This document shows positions 42,473 through 54,741 of a stretch of 64,000 nucleotides of DNA, piece by piece. Origin of the DNA: Auricularia sp. M13 (lineage: Eukaryota; Basidiomycota; Agaricomycetes; Auriculariales; Auriculariaceae); the NCBI GenBank assembly GCA_037042915.1, contig CM073193.1:5084001-5148000 (forward strand). The letters run 5' to 3'. The notes below the pieces were generated by a model. The model did not search any database, was not told the origin of the DNA, and worked only from the letters and a program-made list of their open reading frames with translations. The first letter of the stretch is position 1, and the number at the start of each line of letters is the position of its first letter. The position numbers were made by a program, and so were the translations under genes.

Positions 42473-43827
42473 ATGGAGCGGCCAAATCTCCAGCCAACCT
42501 ACGGGATGATGGAGCTTGGCTCCGTTCTAGCCGTCTTGTGCGCACCAATGGGTCTCGAAGTCGACGGCGCTAATCATCTGCTACAGCCTGACGGGGATTG
42601 CGACCCTGCAGTCCTGGAACGTACGTGGGAGATGCATAATCCGCGACGAAAGGTTCTCAGTTCTATATATGCAGTATTTTCGCAACTATTGGGGGGATCC
42701 TATCACCACGAAGCTACTCGTGAGCCTTATCCCCCATTCGTCACGTCAGAAAGCCTGATTTCTGACTGTTACAGGTGGCGACTATCTAGTATGTGCGGTG
42801 CTAGCTTCACTCTGCCAGCATAGCTGACGCCGAGAAGCGTCCTTGATACAGCCCATTCTGCAACACTCATCGCAGCGGTGTACCATTATACTATCATGAA
42901 CTTCGGCGACTACGTGACGCTCGCCAGCTGGATCCTAGAGCTTCGCATCTCCATCCTGCTCAACGGGATAATCGCATTCACAGTCCAGGTAATGCGCACG
43001 CTCTGCCCTAGTACCGTATCTCCCTCAGTTCCGCTAACTCGCACCATCGTCCAGACGTACTTCTGCGACCGCGTGCGCCGCGTGCGGAAAGGGTACGTCC
43101 TCGCCGGCCTGTGCTGGATCCTCGCCATCGCGCGCTTCGCCTTCAACCTCCTGATGAGCACGACCATCTGGGAGCACCCAACCGTCACCACGCTCCTCCT
43201 CCCGCGCTTCCGCTGGCAGATCTCTGCGACGCTCATCGTGGGCGCCGCCTCGGACGTCGCCATCGCCGCGTGCATCTGCGAGCGGCTCATCCACATGCGC
43301 GGCCAGGGATTCAGGGAGACAGACCGCGCGCTGGACCGCCTGGTGGCGTTTGCCATCGGTGAGACGCTGTTGATGAGTCGACGAAGAATACTGACTGCAA
43401 TGTCCCTGCAGCGTCTGGTCTCATGACGAGTGTCGCAGCCGTGATTGAGGCCATCCTCGTGTGTCGCGCGCCCCTTCTCCGACGTGATCCCAGGCTGACC
43501 ATAGCATACCATGCACTGACAGTACCTGAAACTCGAGAACTGTGCGTCTTAGTCAAACTCCACAAATAGCGTGCCACGATCTCACCTTGAACCCGATCAG
43601 CGTTCGCCTTCCTCGTCCCATACGCAGCCGTCGCAAAGCTATTCAACAACTCGCTCCTCGCCTGGCTGAACGACAGAAACCACACGCTGCGCACCATGGT
43701 GCACACCGAGAATCCAGTGCCCAGCAGGAACACGTCCGGAGGCGGCACGTCAGTGACGGCGACCACCAACATAGAAATGGTGGTGAGCTCGTCAGACTAT
43801 TCTTTACCAGACACACTGATGACCTGA
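42473..43827 (+). CDS. DUF6534 seven-helix membrane protein C
   Basis: Intact third copy of the family. Nine exons join to 301 residues: 42473-42537, 42587-42620, 42675-42719, 42775-42788, 42838-42988, 43055-43358, 43412-43458, 43523-43541 and 43601-43827. Exons 2-7 have exactly the lengths of copy B (34, 45, 14, 151, 304, 47 nt). Landmarks are TYGMMELGSVLAV, TGIATLQSWN, YFRNYWGDP, VLDTAHSATLIAAVYHYTIM, TYFCDRVRRVRKGYVLAGLC, TDRALDRLVAFAI, SGLMTSVAAVIEAIL and AAVAKLFNNSLLAWLNDR. The tail is longer and Ser/Thr-rich. The start at 42473 matches the N-termini of copies A and B; an in-frame ATG at 42437 is possible. Confidence 0.88.
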
Positions 43828-44143
43828 AACCCTCTGCCAGTTCAATCACAAGCAGCACGACTACTATGGGAGCAAGGCGGAGGATTCAAATGGCGTGATC
43901 TCTGTAGTTTGACGGCCTGTTCTCAGTGCGCGAGCGCAATGCACCCACCTTCCTTGTACTCTATGTGTAGCAATTCAGGTCCTGAAGAACCGGAAGTTGA
44001 TCTTCCACCGTCGCGCGATTAGAACACTGAACAGAGCGGGGGATAACGACCATCCTGATTACACGTTTTAGCTTTGCTTCACATCCGAGTCGGATTCCAT
44101 GCACGATAGCAACACCGTCCAGTCAAGTCCGGTCTACCCAGTC
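43828..44143. other. convergent intergenic region, nothing recognised
   Basis: 3' flanks of the DUF6534 gene C and NAA25, which converge here. No motif seen. Confidence 0.5.
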
Positions 44144-47100
44144 TCAAGAGGATAAACTGACGCGCGCAATGCCGCGCGCGAGTCCCTCGAACGCCGCTCG
44201 GCGCGCCGTCGCGAGGCCCTCCATCGTGCTTTTTATGTCCACATCCACGCCCTGTTGCACGCATAAGCGGACGCCCTGGACACAGCGAGACGGGAAACGG
44301 AGAACGTACCTCCAGGACAGCGCTACATCGCTCGACGAGTGCAGCCGCATCCTCCCTGGCAGCGCGCGCGGTGAGCGCCGCGCAGACGCCCTTGAGCGCC
44401 GCGGTGCTGCGTGTGCGCAGTGTGCGAATGCCTTGCAGCATCTATGGACGCGGTTTAGCGAAAATGGCAGCATTGAGAAACGGAGAGGACGCACGGGGTC
44501 GTTCCGCTTCTTGCCCTTCACGCGCGCGCTGATGATCGAGAAGAGGACAACACGCTGCAGCGGAGCATCAGCACCTGCACCTGCGCGAAATGGCGGGGGC
44601 AAGGACGTACCTCATGTAAGAGCGTCGCGACGTGCAGCAGCTCCCAATCGAGCACAGACGCATCCCCCGCGAGCGTCTCGGCGCGCGCAAGGGCATCTGC
44701 ACACACGGGCGAAGGTCAGCACAGCAGAATTGCAGCACGAAGAATGGGACGGTACCTTCGCAGCTCTTGGATAACCGCTCCGCAACGTCCTCCGACGCAT
44801 CCTCCGTCGCATGCCCGTTGCCATTAGCGGCAGCATCCGTCGCGAAGACGGCGGGCTCGATCCACGCGAGCAGCTCGGAGACGAACGCGACGAACGCACG
44901 CTCGTCGTCGGTCAACTATTAGTGGGCAAAGGGAGCGGTTGCGCGTCCCCGCAGCAAGGAATGAGGACAAGAGAGTATCAGCGCGGGTCCAAGTGGGATG
45001 GGCACGGGTACACCAGGCCAGGAGCAACGAATGAGGGCAAGGGAGCATGAGCGTAGTCAGGCGAAGGATGGCGCTACGCACCTCTGCAAGATCCTCCTCC
45101 CCGATCTTGCGCACGCGCACCGAAACAGGTTCGTCCTGCTTGGGCAGCTCGACGCCGAGCTTGCGCAGCAGCTCCGGGTCCTGCTGCCGGTCGAGCTCCT
45201 CGGGCGCGACGAACGTGCGCAGGTAGAGCTTGATGAACGCGTTTGCCCATCCACCCTGTGATGGGACGAAGCGATGGGACGAAGACGTAGCACAGCGATG
45301 GGGCGAGGGAGCGGCACGGCGACCAGGTCAAAGACGCAGCGCAACGTGACGAAGCCGTGCGCGGTGAAGACGCAGCGCGACGTGTGACGCAAATGGATCA
45401 CGGCGACGAAGACGTGACGAAGAAGAAACGAAGACAACGTCAACACACAGTCAAGTCAAGAAGAAAGGAGAACGAGGGAGCAAGCACGCACCCCAGGCGA
45501 GCACGGCCCGAGCGTCGTCTGCTTGTCGAACGACTCGCCGTCGAGCGGCTGCACGTTCGGCAGCACGCCAAAGTCGCGGTTGTCGTAGCGGTCGCCCACT
45601 GCTTTGGCGCGGACGCGAAGCGGCACAGCCGACGCGGACGTTCATGAGCAGCCACAGTCGCGAAAAGAGTCAAGAAAGCGAGAGCAAGCGCGTCAGCAAC
45701 CACCCCTTCCCACCGCAAGGCAAAATAGCACAACACGCACGACGATCGAACACGCCGCGCATGTCCAGCAGCTCGCCCTCGCCGACGCCCGCGCCGTGCG
45801 TGAGGCGCATGCGCGCGAGCTCGAGCGTCGTCAGGTCGCGCTGCAGCGAGCAGTCCAGCCGGTCCTGGAACGTCATGAAGTCGGTGATCTGCGAGGGCGG
45901 GTATCAGCGAGCTGCTCATGGACGGACGGACGGGAGAGCGGGGGCGGCAGCGAGGGCGAGGTAAAGGAGGAGGCACTCAGGACAAGCCAACCCAGGACGA
46001 TGCGGCGGACAAGCTGAGTGGCAGCGAGGCCGATGCCAAGTCGGGCAACTGCGCGCGGTCTGACGGGAAGACAGCGACGCAGACGACACGGCAGGACGAG
46101 GGCGTGGGCGTTCAGCAGCAACGCGGACGCACCTGCGAGTACTTCTCATTGAGGAACGCCTTGACGAGCATCTCGGGCGTCTACGCGACCCGACACCACC
46201 TCAATATCGCTGACTGACGAAAATAAGAGGCAGTAACGACGCACCTCGGCGCTGTTAGCAAGATAAATGACGCCCGCGTCGGCCGCCTCGCCGAGCATGG
46301 CGAGGTCGCCGTCGGCCGCGAGGCTGAACGTCGCGCCGCGCGCGAGGACGAAGTGCGAGAGCGTGTCGGTTTGCACCTGGTGCGGGCGAGCGAGCGTTAG
46401 CGAGCTGTGGTGAGCGGCAAGCGAGCTGGGGTGAGCCGCAAGCGAGCTGGGGTGAGCCGCAAGCGGACTAAGGTGATGGGAAGCGAGCTGTTGAGAGCGG
46501 CACGCGAGCTGGCGGGCGCCGCGCCTTCGAGGGGCAACGGGCGCGCGCCGAGAACGCGCAGACGCAGCTGCGTGACTTGTGCGCGCAACTCGGCACGCGC
46601 AACGCCGAACTAAGCACGCGCCCCTCCATAACGGGCACGCACACCACTGCAACATGCACGCGCCCCTCCACAACGGGCACGCACACCACTTCAACACGCA
46701 CGCGCCCCTCAATAACGGGCACGCACACCACTGCAAGATGCACGCACCCCTCTAGCAACGCTGGGGCACACGGGCAAAACAGAAGAAGGAAGTAACGACA
46801 GGACCGTAGGAAACCGCACCTGCTTAACCCCCAACAGCCGATAATGCGCCAACGCCAGCGCGCCCGCGCCGAGCATCCTGTAGACGCGCACGAGGCACAG
46901 CCGCAGGCCGTACGCGTAGCGCGAGCGCGCGCACGCGGCCTCCAGGAAGGACGCGGCGGCGAGGAGGTGGGCTTGGTCGTCTGTTTTCGTGTCGCAGGAC
47001 GACGGCGCGGAAGTAGTATGATGAGCGTGACGGGACGACGGCGCGGACGAGTGGGATGGAGAGCGTGGCGAAGGGGAAGGAGGGACGAGCACCGCACCGC

Positions 47101-49412
47101 CAATTAGACGACGGCGGGTAGGGCGCGGGCGGTGGCGAGGAGAAAGAGGTACGAATCAGCAACGGCGGACAAAACGAAGGAAATACGCACGCGAAGCCGC
47201 AAACGCGCCGACGAGCGCCTGGGCAGCGAGCACGCCCAGCTCGTCCGCCGGCTGGAGCTCCGTCCGCGCGAGGTCCTTTCCTTCACATCGCATCAGCTCG
47301 ACCTTGGCACAACGGCATCGAACAAAGTAGCGCACCCAAGGGCAGGGCGGCAAAGTACAGCCCCGCATACCGCCTCGCGTCCGCGAGCTCGTCCTCCGCA
47401 GAGCGCGGCACGGGCGCCAGCGCGCGCGCGAGTTTGAGCGCTGTGACAGTCCGCTGGAGGGCGTCGGTCGTCGTCTATCGCACCGACAATTTCCAGACAT
47501 CAGCATCTCTCCAGCACAACGCGGGCAAGAGCAAGAAAAAAAACGCACAACGTCCACCGGAAGCCCTTGCACAAACGCCCGCAGCCTCTCCCTCCCCTCC
47601 TGCCCGAGACTCGGCACAACAGGCAACACATCCTCCACACACACGCTCTTCCCGCCAAACAACGCAATATACCTCTCCAAAAGCGCCCCAACCCCTCCCT
47701 CACCCAGCACGCCCTCCTCGCCCTCGCATCCCTCATACGCCCTCACGCGCTTCTGCACCTCCAAGACGGCCAGCAGAGGCGTCCTGTCGGTCTCGACATC
47801 CGGCAGCGCCAGGAAGAACTCCTTCGCGGCTTTTGCAGCCGCAAGGAGCTGTTCGCGGTGGGCGTCAGAGGGGAGCGGCGGCGCGGGCCAGGGGGGCGGG
47901 GGGCCGGGCAGGCCGGGGTCGACGACGGGGATGGTGTCCGTTGCGGGCGGCGCGACGGCGTACAGGTGCGCGTTGATGTGGGAGATGACGACTTCCCAGG
48001 AGCGTTCGCTGTGCGTGCAGGCGTCAGCGCGATGGCTTGCTTCATTCGCACAGACGCAAAGACGGGGGGAAGGGCGGCGGGTTTGGGAGAAGGGGGAGCG
48101 CGACGTGGGGGAAGGGAAGAATGGGCGGGGCAGATGTTAGAGGTGGACGAAGACGACGTACCCATCAAGCAGCGCCTGCGCGGTGGCGGCGCGCTCGGCG
48201 TCCCACGCGCTGGCGCGGAGGACGAGCTCGCGCCGGATCTCCTGCACGACGGGGCTCGTGGCGAGCATGTGCGCGCCCGCGGCGGACTCGAGCAGCTTGA
48301 GCGCCTCCGGCGCGCGTTCCAGTGCCTTTGGCGTCAGTCAGCACCGCGGCAATAAATGAAGGAGGCAGGCCGACCTGGAGGATGTCGAGCCACAACGCAA
48401 AGCGGTCGGGCAGGGCATACGCGCTCTCCGGCGCGCGCTCGATGAGGCGCAGGGCGAGGCTGAGCAGCAGGTTGCGCACGTCGGGCGCCGTGGCCGGGTC
48501 CGCGCTCTGTGTGGGGTTGGGGTTGGGGTTGGGGTGGAGGGCGGCGAGGTTGGCGGCGTTGTAGTGGATGGACTGTCGCGTCAGTCAGCTGCGCACGGCG
48601 CGCGGGCGGCGCGTAACTACTGACCTGCATACACCAAAATTCGCACAAAGGCAAAAAAACAAGTAAGATATTAACAAGTCAGCGCGTGGAGTGTGTAGAC
48701 GCGCGGCTACTGACCTACAACACAACGTCAATCAGCCATTGCAGAATGTCTAATACTTTGAGAAGGGACGGACCTGGAGGACGGCGCACATGACGGCCCA
48801 CCAGAGCATGCGCGGCTGGGCAAAGACCTTGTGCATGCGCGTCGCGAGCAGCTGGGCGGGCTTCCAGTTACCCAGCTTGATGTTGGCCATAAAGGCCTGC
48901 GCGCCGAGCTCCTCGTCCTGCGGGTGCTGCTTGTACGCCTGCTCGAACATCGTGATTGTCTCGATGGCTGCAGCGCCGCGAGCTTTAGCGAGTTAACCGC
49001 AAATAGTGAGGGGCGTACGCTTGTTGAGCGCATTAAGCGTATGCTGCATAAGCCCGAGGACGGCGGGGTCGCTCGGCCGCGTCGCGAGGACCTGCTCGGC
49101 CAGCGCGTCCGCCTCGGCGTGCTCCTCCAGCCGGTTCGTGCGCGTCAGCGCAAAGCATTTCAGCGCCTACACGCCGTCCAATCAGCATACAGCAGACAGC
49201 ATACACCCTCGCATGATCAACGCATACCTGGTAAAGCGTGTTGTTCGGCTGGCGCTTGAGCAGCTTGGCCGCCTGCTGCACCGCGTTTTTGTGCGCGCCC
49301 GTCTCTATCGACTCTGCAAAAAAAAGGCACAAATGAGTGCAACGGATGTATGCACAGTGGGCTGCATACCGTATACGGCGCGCACCTGGCGCTCCTCAAG
49401 CTGGCGCGACAT
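44144..49412 (-). CDS. NAA25: N-terminal acetyltransferase B auxiliary subunit (NAA25/MDM20)
   Basis: Non-catalytic TPR subunit of the ribosome-bound NatB complex, which acetylates Met-Asp/Glu/Asn N-termini. The start MSRQLEERQVRAVY at 49412 matches the family N-terminus. The second exon (49228-49313) gives SIETGAHKNAVQQAAKLLKR. Further landmarks are QAYKQHPQDEELGAQAFMAN with LGNWKPAQLLATRMHKVF and RMLWWAVMCAVLQ (48780-48970), RYIALFGGK (about 47660), RYAYGLRLCLVRVYRMLGAG (46820-46970), ITDFMTFQDRLDCSLQRDLT (about 45850), DNRDFGVLPNVQPLDGESFD (about 45570) and FIKLYLRTFVAPEELDRQQD (about 45220). The stop is at 44144-44146. The gene is cut into at least 15 exons by introns of mostly 50-90 nt. 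Intron 46377-46819 is enlarged by minisatellites. I did not resolve every junction. Confidence 0.88.
46407..46760. repeat. two minisatellites in a NAA25 intron
   Basis: A 21-bp unit (containing GAGCCGCAAGCGAGCTGG) repeats about three times at 46407-46470. A 42-bp unit (containing CACGCGCCCCTC and AACGGGCACGCACACCACT) repeats about 3.4 times at 46615-46760. Both lie inside intron 46377-46819, which explains its 443-nt size. Confidence 0.8.
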
Positions 49413-50229
49413 GGGATGCGAGTGCGAGGCGCGAAAAAGTACAGAGCAGCCGTAAGCGCCCGTCGCCGCGACCGACCGTGCTTGAAGTTGTTTCCGTCCC
49501 GTCCCGCTCCGCACTCCCGACCCGAGAAATCACTCATCCTCCGCGGCCCCGCGGACCGTGTTTTCCATCCGAGAAATACTGTACTTGTGTATCTCCGTTG
49601 CGTCTGCGGTGAAAATGTAGGCCAACGCGTACGACGCGCTTGGCGAATCCAGATATATGTACTTGCAACTGTATAAATAACCAGGCATACTGTACACGGA
49701 CACCAACCAGTGTCTATTATGGCACTAGGACGTACTCGTAGCATATCGGTCACTCTCACAAGTCAAGCATCGGCCCCACTCACAAGCGTTTCGGGGTCGG
49801 CAGCCTGAGGGAACATCATCGAACACGTCGCAGGGCGGCGAACGATCACGAACTGCCGGGCGAGCGCTCCCTTTGCGGCGCGCGCGATGTCCAAGGAGAC
49901 TCCCAGGGAGTTCGAAGCGTCTGCAACATATACATATCGCGTGGGCTAGCTAGCCTTCTCGATTGGCACGCACAGCGGGCTCAAAAGCGGGGCGAGGATC
50001 TGGATAGCGGGTCCATATATAGTCGTTCTACTTCTCTCGCATACTAGTACAGCGAGACGAGGGCTGCGCGTGACCTAGCTTGCGGAGACGGGACGCGGTC
50101 AGGCGGTCAAGGCGGTCGGCCAGCGCGGGGAGAGTCGAGAGTCGAGACGGGGATGATCGTCCAGGAAAAGCTGATCGTGGAATTCCACTCAGTCTTTTGG
50201 AAGCGTCGTCAAGAGCGGCACTCGCATTT
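49413..50229. other. upstream region of NAA25, nothing recognised
   Basis: It should contain the NAA25 promoter. The open frames are short and without motif. A stretch at 50028-50229 continues, in highly diverged form, from the F-box relic that follows. Confidence 0.4.
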
Positions 50230-50330
50230 CCAATAGACGCGCACAGCCCCAATGCAGGATGGCAAGCACGCTTGCCTTGCGTACACCGCGGCGCGGTGGT
50301 TTGCGGTCAAAAGCCTATTTATTTGCCCAT
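50230..50330 (-). pseudogene. F-box family I relic (first codons and leader)
   Basis: On the minus strand the block TTGACCGCAAACCACCGCGC, followed by GTGTACGCAAG, and a downstream GCTGTGCGCG match the start of the family I gene at 62959 (LTANHRDTLHASVFG...). The upstream CATGGGCAAATAA also resembles the leader at 10750. It is not translatable, and everything beyond the first about 25 codons is lost. Confidence 0.5.
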
Positions 50331-50404
50331 GTTTGGCACTCTCACAACGCGCAATATGAGATGTACTGTATCAAAGGCCGTAGTACAGTACAGAACAAAC
50401 TGAA

Positions 50405-51930
50405 TCACGCAAGAGACCCAATACAGAATGCCTGACCCTCTATGGCAATCCTCGGGTTATAGACGACCTCCACAAATCGAGAAACTGGCCCATCATCTTT
50501 CTCTGACAGGCTGACGTTGAACAGCTCCAGCTTGAGAGGCCGCAATGCGATGCGGTCGACAAACTGGATGAGATCGGCCGTATTGACGCTCAGGTGACCT
50601 CTGCGAGCGTGGAGGCCCAGTGTTTCCAAGCTCGGGAATAAAATGATCTCTGGCGGAAACGAGATATCCTGGTCGACGACGAGTCTCAGAGTGGATAAAA
50701 GAGAATAGTCGGGCAGGAATGGACGCATGAGAGACCAGATAGAGGCGTCAATCATCACCGACGAAAGCTGGTTGGCGAATACCTGATCCTCGAGCAAGGG
50801 GTTAGGGTATAGCTCTGCAGGGTCATAGTACATGTCTCGCTGATCAATGAAATGGCGCACATGGTCCGTCTGAGTTGAGTAAACACTCAGCCGTATCGTC
50901 TCGTAGTGCTCCCGGATGCGCAAGTGCAATGGCGTACGCAGACACGCGAGAGCATCGTATATAATATCGAAGTCTGGGCACGAAATGTGCACATCGGGTA
51001 TGCGGTCCATGGGGAGATGCTCAAATAGCCAAGACATCGTACTGCCGTTGAACAGTGCCTCGAAGGCTGTCAGGCACGAAAATCCTTCGACGAATGCTGC
51101 TGGCACCTTTCCATTGACGAGGCATGGTAACGACGAATGTGAACCTATTCGTAGCCTCTTAATGGCAGGAAGGACGGTGAACAGTGCGCTCGGGAAAATA
51201 ATGCAAAGTTCCTCGTGAAACACGAAATGTAGGACAGTGACGTGAGACAGACTGCGAATAGGAGTTGTAGGGAGAAAGACATTTTCGAGGGACAGAAATC
51301 GAAGATGAGGCGCTGGTGCTCCAGTGAAGATGGCTGGCGGCAGCGGAAATGGAAACATGCCCCTGATATCTCGGGGATGGTCCATGTACATGTGGAGGCT
51401 GAGTCTATGCAAGCCCGGTGCTGGCTGTTTAACTAGCACATCGAAGAGGGCGAGGGTGAAGATACTGTTATAGCGAATCCATAGCTCAGAAACCGACGGA
51501 AGTGCGCTGGCGAGCAGTCTGAGTAGCTGTGTCTCGACCAAGTAATGCTCGGCAGTGTAGTCGATGGTCAGGCAGAACGGTCTACTGCCTGCAGTAGAGA
51601 TCCGCAGAGCTGCCAGGTAAAGGGAGCGGGGCGAAATGGATGTGATCAGGATGTCCTTCCAGAACCGCAAGTCGTTCAGTGCAAGGTGCCTCAAACGACG
51701 ACAGACACGACTGATGCCCGTAGCTCATGAACGTCAAATTCCGATAGAATGCGCAGGGAAAGCTCGCTTGGTAGCGATTCAAGCAGTGTGAGGGCTGGGA
51801 GTTGCACAGGTGGGTGGTCTAAGCGCATGCGATGCCGAAAGAGGGCGGGAAAAGCATGCTGAATACGTCGTACCGCCGCGAAGCACAGCTGCATAGCGAG
51901 CTCCAACGCCCAGTGCCAGAGATGATGCAT
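50405..51930 (-). CDS. F-box protein, family II (one frame break near the F-box)
   Basis: Closest relative of the split gene at 38912-40192. The N-terminus MHHLWHWALELAMQLCFA at 51930 leads into the F-box LESLPSELSLRILSEFDVHE. A one-base shift near 51720 then moves to the frame of SRVCRRLRHLALNDLRFWKD, which stays open for 429 codons to the stop at 50405. The leucine-rich body includes FPSLETLGLHARRGH and RPLKLELFNVSL at the C-terminus. It is expected to be an SCF substrate adaptor if the shift is a sequence error. Otherwise it is a recent pseudogene. It is transcribed towards NAA25, with hydrolase B upstream on the same strand. Confidence 0.78.
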
Positions 51931-52230
51931 GTTGAATAGTCCAACGTTGACCTGCGCGTACGGTCTGAGTCATTGGTCCTCAGTCAAGGTGCGCGCTGAG
52001 CCGAAGAGTCGGCAGACTTGCCATCGGCCCGATCCACGTGGCATCCGCCATTGAGCACACAGATAGGGCGCCAATCACCTGGAATGTAAATGCACTGTCT
52101 TTTTTGTCCTAACAACCTACTAATGCGCACAACACGCGAAATACCCGTTCCCCTTGGCTTTGTCTGGCAAATTCTTTGCTATCCGTTGCAAGTTGGATAC
52201 TGTACAGTACACAGAAATTCCTCCGGTAGA
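51931..52230. other. spacer
   Basis: Between hydrolase B and the F-box gene on the same strand. It should contain the F-box promoter. Nothing recognised. Confidence 0.5.
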
Positions 52231-53683
52231 TCAAACTGCTCGAATGAACGAATCCAACTCCTCCGACACGCGACTCGCATAGCGATCATCATAGCAGACA
52301 TCATGTCCAGCACCCTCCATCTTCACCAAAATCGAGTGAGGAATAAGCGCTTTGATCTTGCGCGCTGTGCTTTCAAACGGTACGACCCTATCGTCGTCGC
52401 CCTGCCAGTGGAATGTGAGTCGAACGTGAAATCAGGCTGAAACATGGGGTTGAGGCACGTACGTGGATATGCAGAACGCGAACTCCCGTCGCAGCCGCAC
52501 GAGTGTACGCCCATTCCAGTCCCGTGAGCGGGCCGTCACGCAGCGAGGAAGCCAGCGCGCGCGCGTACCCGGGGAGGATGACGGACTGCAACGCAACGAT
52601 GCGATCGACCGCGGCCTTGTCCGCATCGCTGGTCTTTACGCCCTGCGTGTTTGCTACCGTCTTCCCGGCGGGGTTGAAGAATGACTATACGGTAACTATT
52701 CGATGGGCACGTTTAGAACGTGTACGCGAGAGCTTACGGACCTTCACTATGGGCGACCTGAGCAGAGCCTGAGCTGCACGCGAGGTCGCAAAGACCGCGC
52801 GCGACTTCAGTTCCTCCGGCTGGAGAAGCTTGAGTTAATAATAATGATGAGTTAAGTAAGAGGCGTACCTCAACAAGGCCTGCGGGCGCGATGAGTGCAA
52901 TGCAGCCGTCGACTAGGTCGGGATGGTCCGCTGCAAACGCCGTTGCGATCGCGCCTCCCTGGCCTACGTTACTCGCCTTTGCACAGGTCATGAAAAGATT
53001 CTACACACCATAGACAGTCCAACGATGTGCGCCTTCGGCCATTGAACGTGTTGCAGAAGCAGCGCGAGCTGTGTCGTGTACAACGCAGCCGTGTACGGCA
53101 CATCCGGCGCGTCGGTATAACCGCGCCCAAATAGGTCTAGAGGGCCAGATGAGGCTGAAGTTCCCGGCGTCGCCAACTACCATATACTTGCCGAAGACGA
53201 GCACCTGATGACCGCGCTGCACGAGGCCATCGACTATCTTGCGCCACACGAGCGACGGGATGCTCAGGCCGTGGATGAGGACGACCTAAGCGTCAACGCT
53301 CAATACGATCGATACTGCTTGTTAGTTGAAGGTAACCCACCTTCGGACCAGCGTCGCCCACGATCCAATAGCGCACCTGCAATTCGCACAATGTGCAGCG
53401 AAATCCAGTAACAATTGACGAAATGAATGATACGCCGCACCTCGCCCCATGGCGTATGGAAGTACGCTCCATTCGGGTATATATCCTCGGGATAGAGCTC
53501 GCGCAGCTGCTGTAGCAAGTTGTGCGGCGGCGCGTTCTTGATTGAAGGCGCGATTGACAAAGGCTTTGGCGGCTGGAACGCCAGTACAGACCGAGCGAGC
53601 AGCGCTACCGAGGCAACCGCAGTCAATGCTCCGATAGTACGGGCGGAGCGCAGTGAATCTGGCACGCGAAATGGCAGGGACAT
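52231..53683 (-). CDS. alpha/beta hydrolase B (intact)
   Basis: Intact paralogue of hydrolase A at 20077, with the same eight-exon plan on the minus strand. The start MSLPFRVPDSLRSARTIG at 53683 leads into a hydrophobic anchor or signal (ALTAVASVALLARSVLAF). The oxyanion region is VVLIHGLSIPSLVW, the nucleophile elbow GLSMGG, the acid GDDDRVVP and the catalytic His GAGHDVCYDD; the stop is at 52231-52233. At the place where copy A has a stop, this copy reads ALASSLRDG. The intron after VLVF uses a GC donor (TTCG|GCAAGT) where copy A has GTACGA. The leader is also similar to that of copy A, so the duplication included upstream DNA. Substrate unknown; it is likely membrane-anchored or secreted. 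Confidence 0.85.
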
Positions 53684-54741
53684 GTCTGCCCTCCGATAGT
53701 GAGCAGTCTAAGTCGTGTTCAATCTCCGCGCGGCCTCGCGTGGGAACGCGTCGTGGTTTATTAAAACTCAATGCATGAGGCGTGATCGAACTGCACGACG
53801 CTCACAAGACGGCGAGGAATGCGCCGAGTTCCATCAACCCGTACGTTGTCTCAATGTTTGGTCGCTCCATATTGAGGGATGTGACTTGGGACCAGAATGG
53901 TGCTGCCTGGGTTATTTATGCTCATACGTTGGATGGGCAGTGAACCCATGACGCAGCGCCTGGGAGATGTCCATGTCCAATGGTTCAAGGACGACTTTGA
54001 CGGCGTGAAAGGCGACTCTCACACGCCATGGTTTCAGATGGGAATATGAACTGCTTCACGTTGGCGATCCACTGTTGGAGATCGTCGTACAGGCATCCAC
54101 AACACTGCGGAGCCGCATGGTGAATGCGCATTGATAGCGCACAGCAAGGATGCAGTCATGCTTGGACTTGGGTTTTCGACATTAGCAGTGCACCGCTGCC
54201 TCGTCGACTGCAATGATGTGTCCAAGCATTCTTGTTCCATTGTGCACAAAGAACCACCAGGGCGTCCGAAGCGAGACTACCTAAGAGAACAGATCTACGG
54301 GCTAGATTATCTACTCGGGGCCAGGGGGTCATGTTAGTAAATTGAGTGCGACGAAAGAGAGAGGAGGCGGGTGGTAATGCAATGGGAGGAAGGGAACGAG
54401 CGTATGCGGGTGAGACAGAAAGGAGCGTGGACGGTCAATGAGCGAGTGAGCTAGTCGGGATGCAAAAGTGTATGCTATGCTGGAAAATGGTGTGTAGATG
54501 TTGAGTTGCGAAATAAATACCTGCTGTGATGTAGGCGCGAAGAACAGAGACGTGGAAGAGAACGAAGAACGGGATGGAAACACAAACACTCCGGCACTCC
54601 AGACAAAAGAGGTAAAGAAACAGAGAGAAGAAGAAAAGAGAGAGAGAAAAAGAGTTCGGTACTTGGTCTCTGTAGCAAAGACTCGAGCCGCACTGGGGAC
54701 GTAGCCCCAGGGACGCGCGCAACGCAGCAGGAAAGGGGAGC
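53684..54741. other. about 1-kb intergenic region, nothing recognised
   Basis: Contains the promoter of hydrolase B and the 3' flank of the large minus-strand gene that ends at 54742. It is purine-rich on the + strand at 54340-54700 (a pyrimidine-rich transcript 3' region). Short open frames without motifs. Confidence 0.4.

Noticed and set aside
46577-46795. Thr/His-rich plus-strand frame over the 42-bp repeats as a repeat protein gene
   Set aside because: The repeats fall within an intron of NAA25 whose flanking exons join in phase, and a 42-bp unit keeps any frame open by itself.
48513-48535. TTGGGG repeat as telomere or chromosome end
   Set aside because: Only about three units, inside a conserved NAA25 exon and flanked by ordinary genes on both sides.
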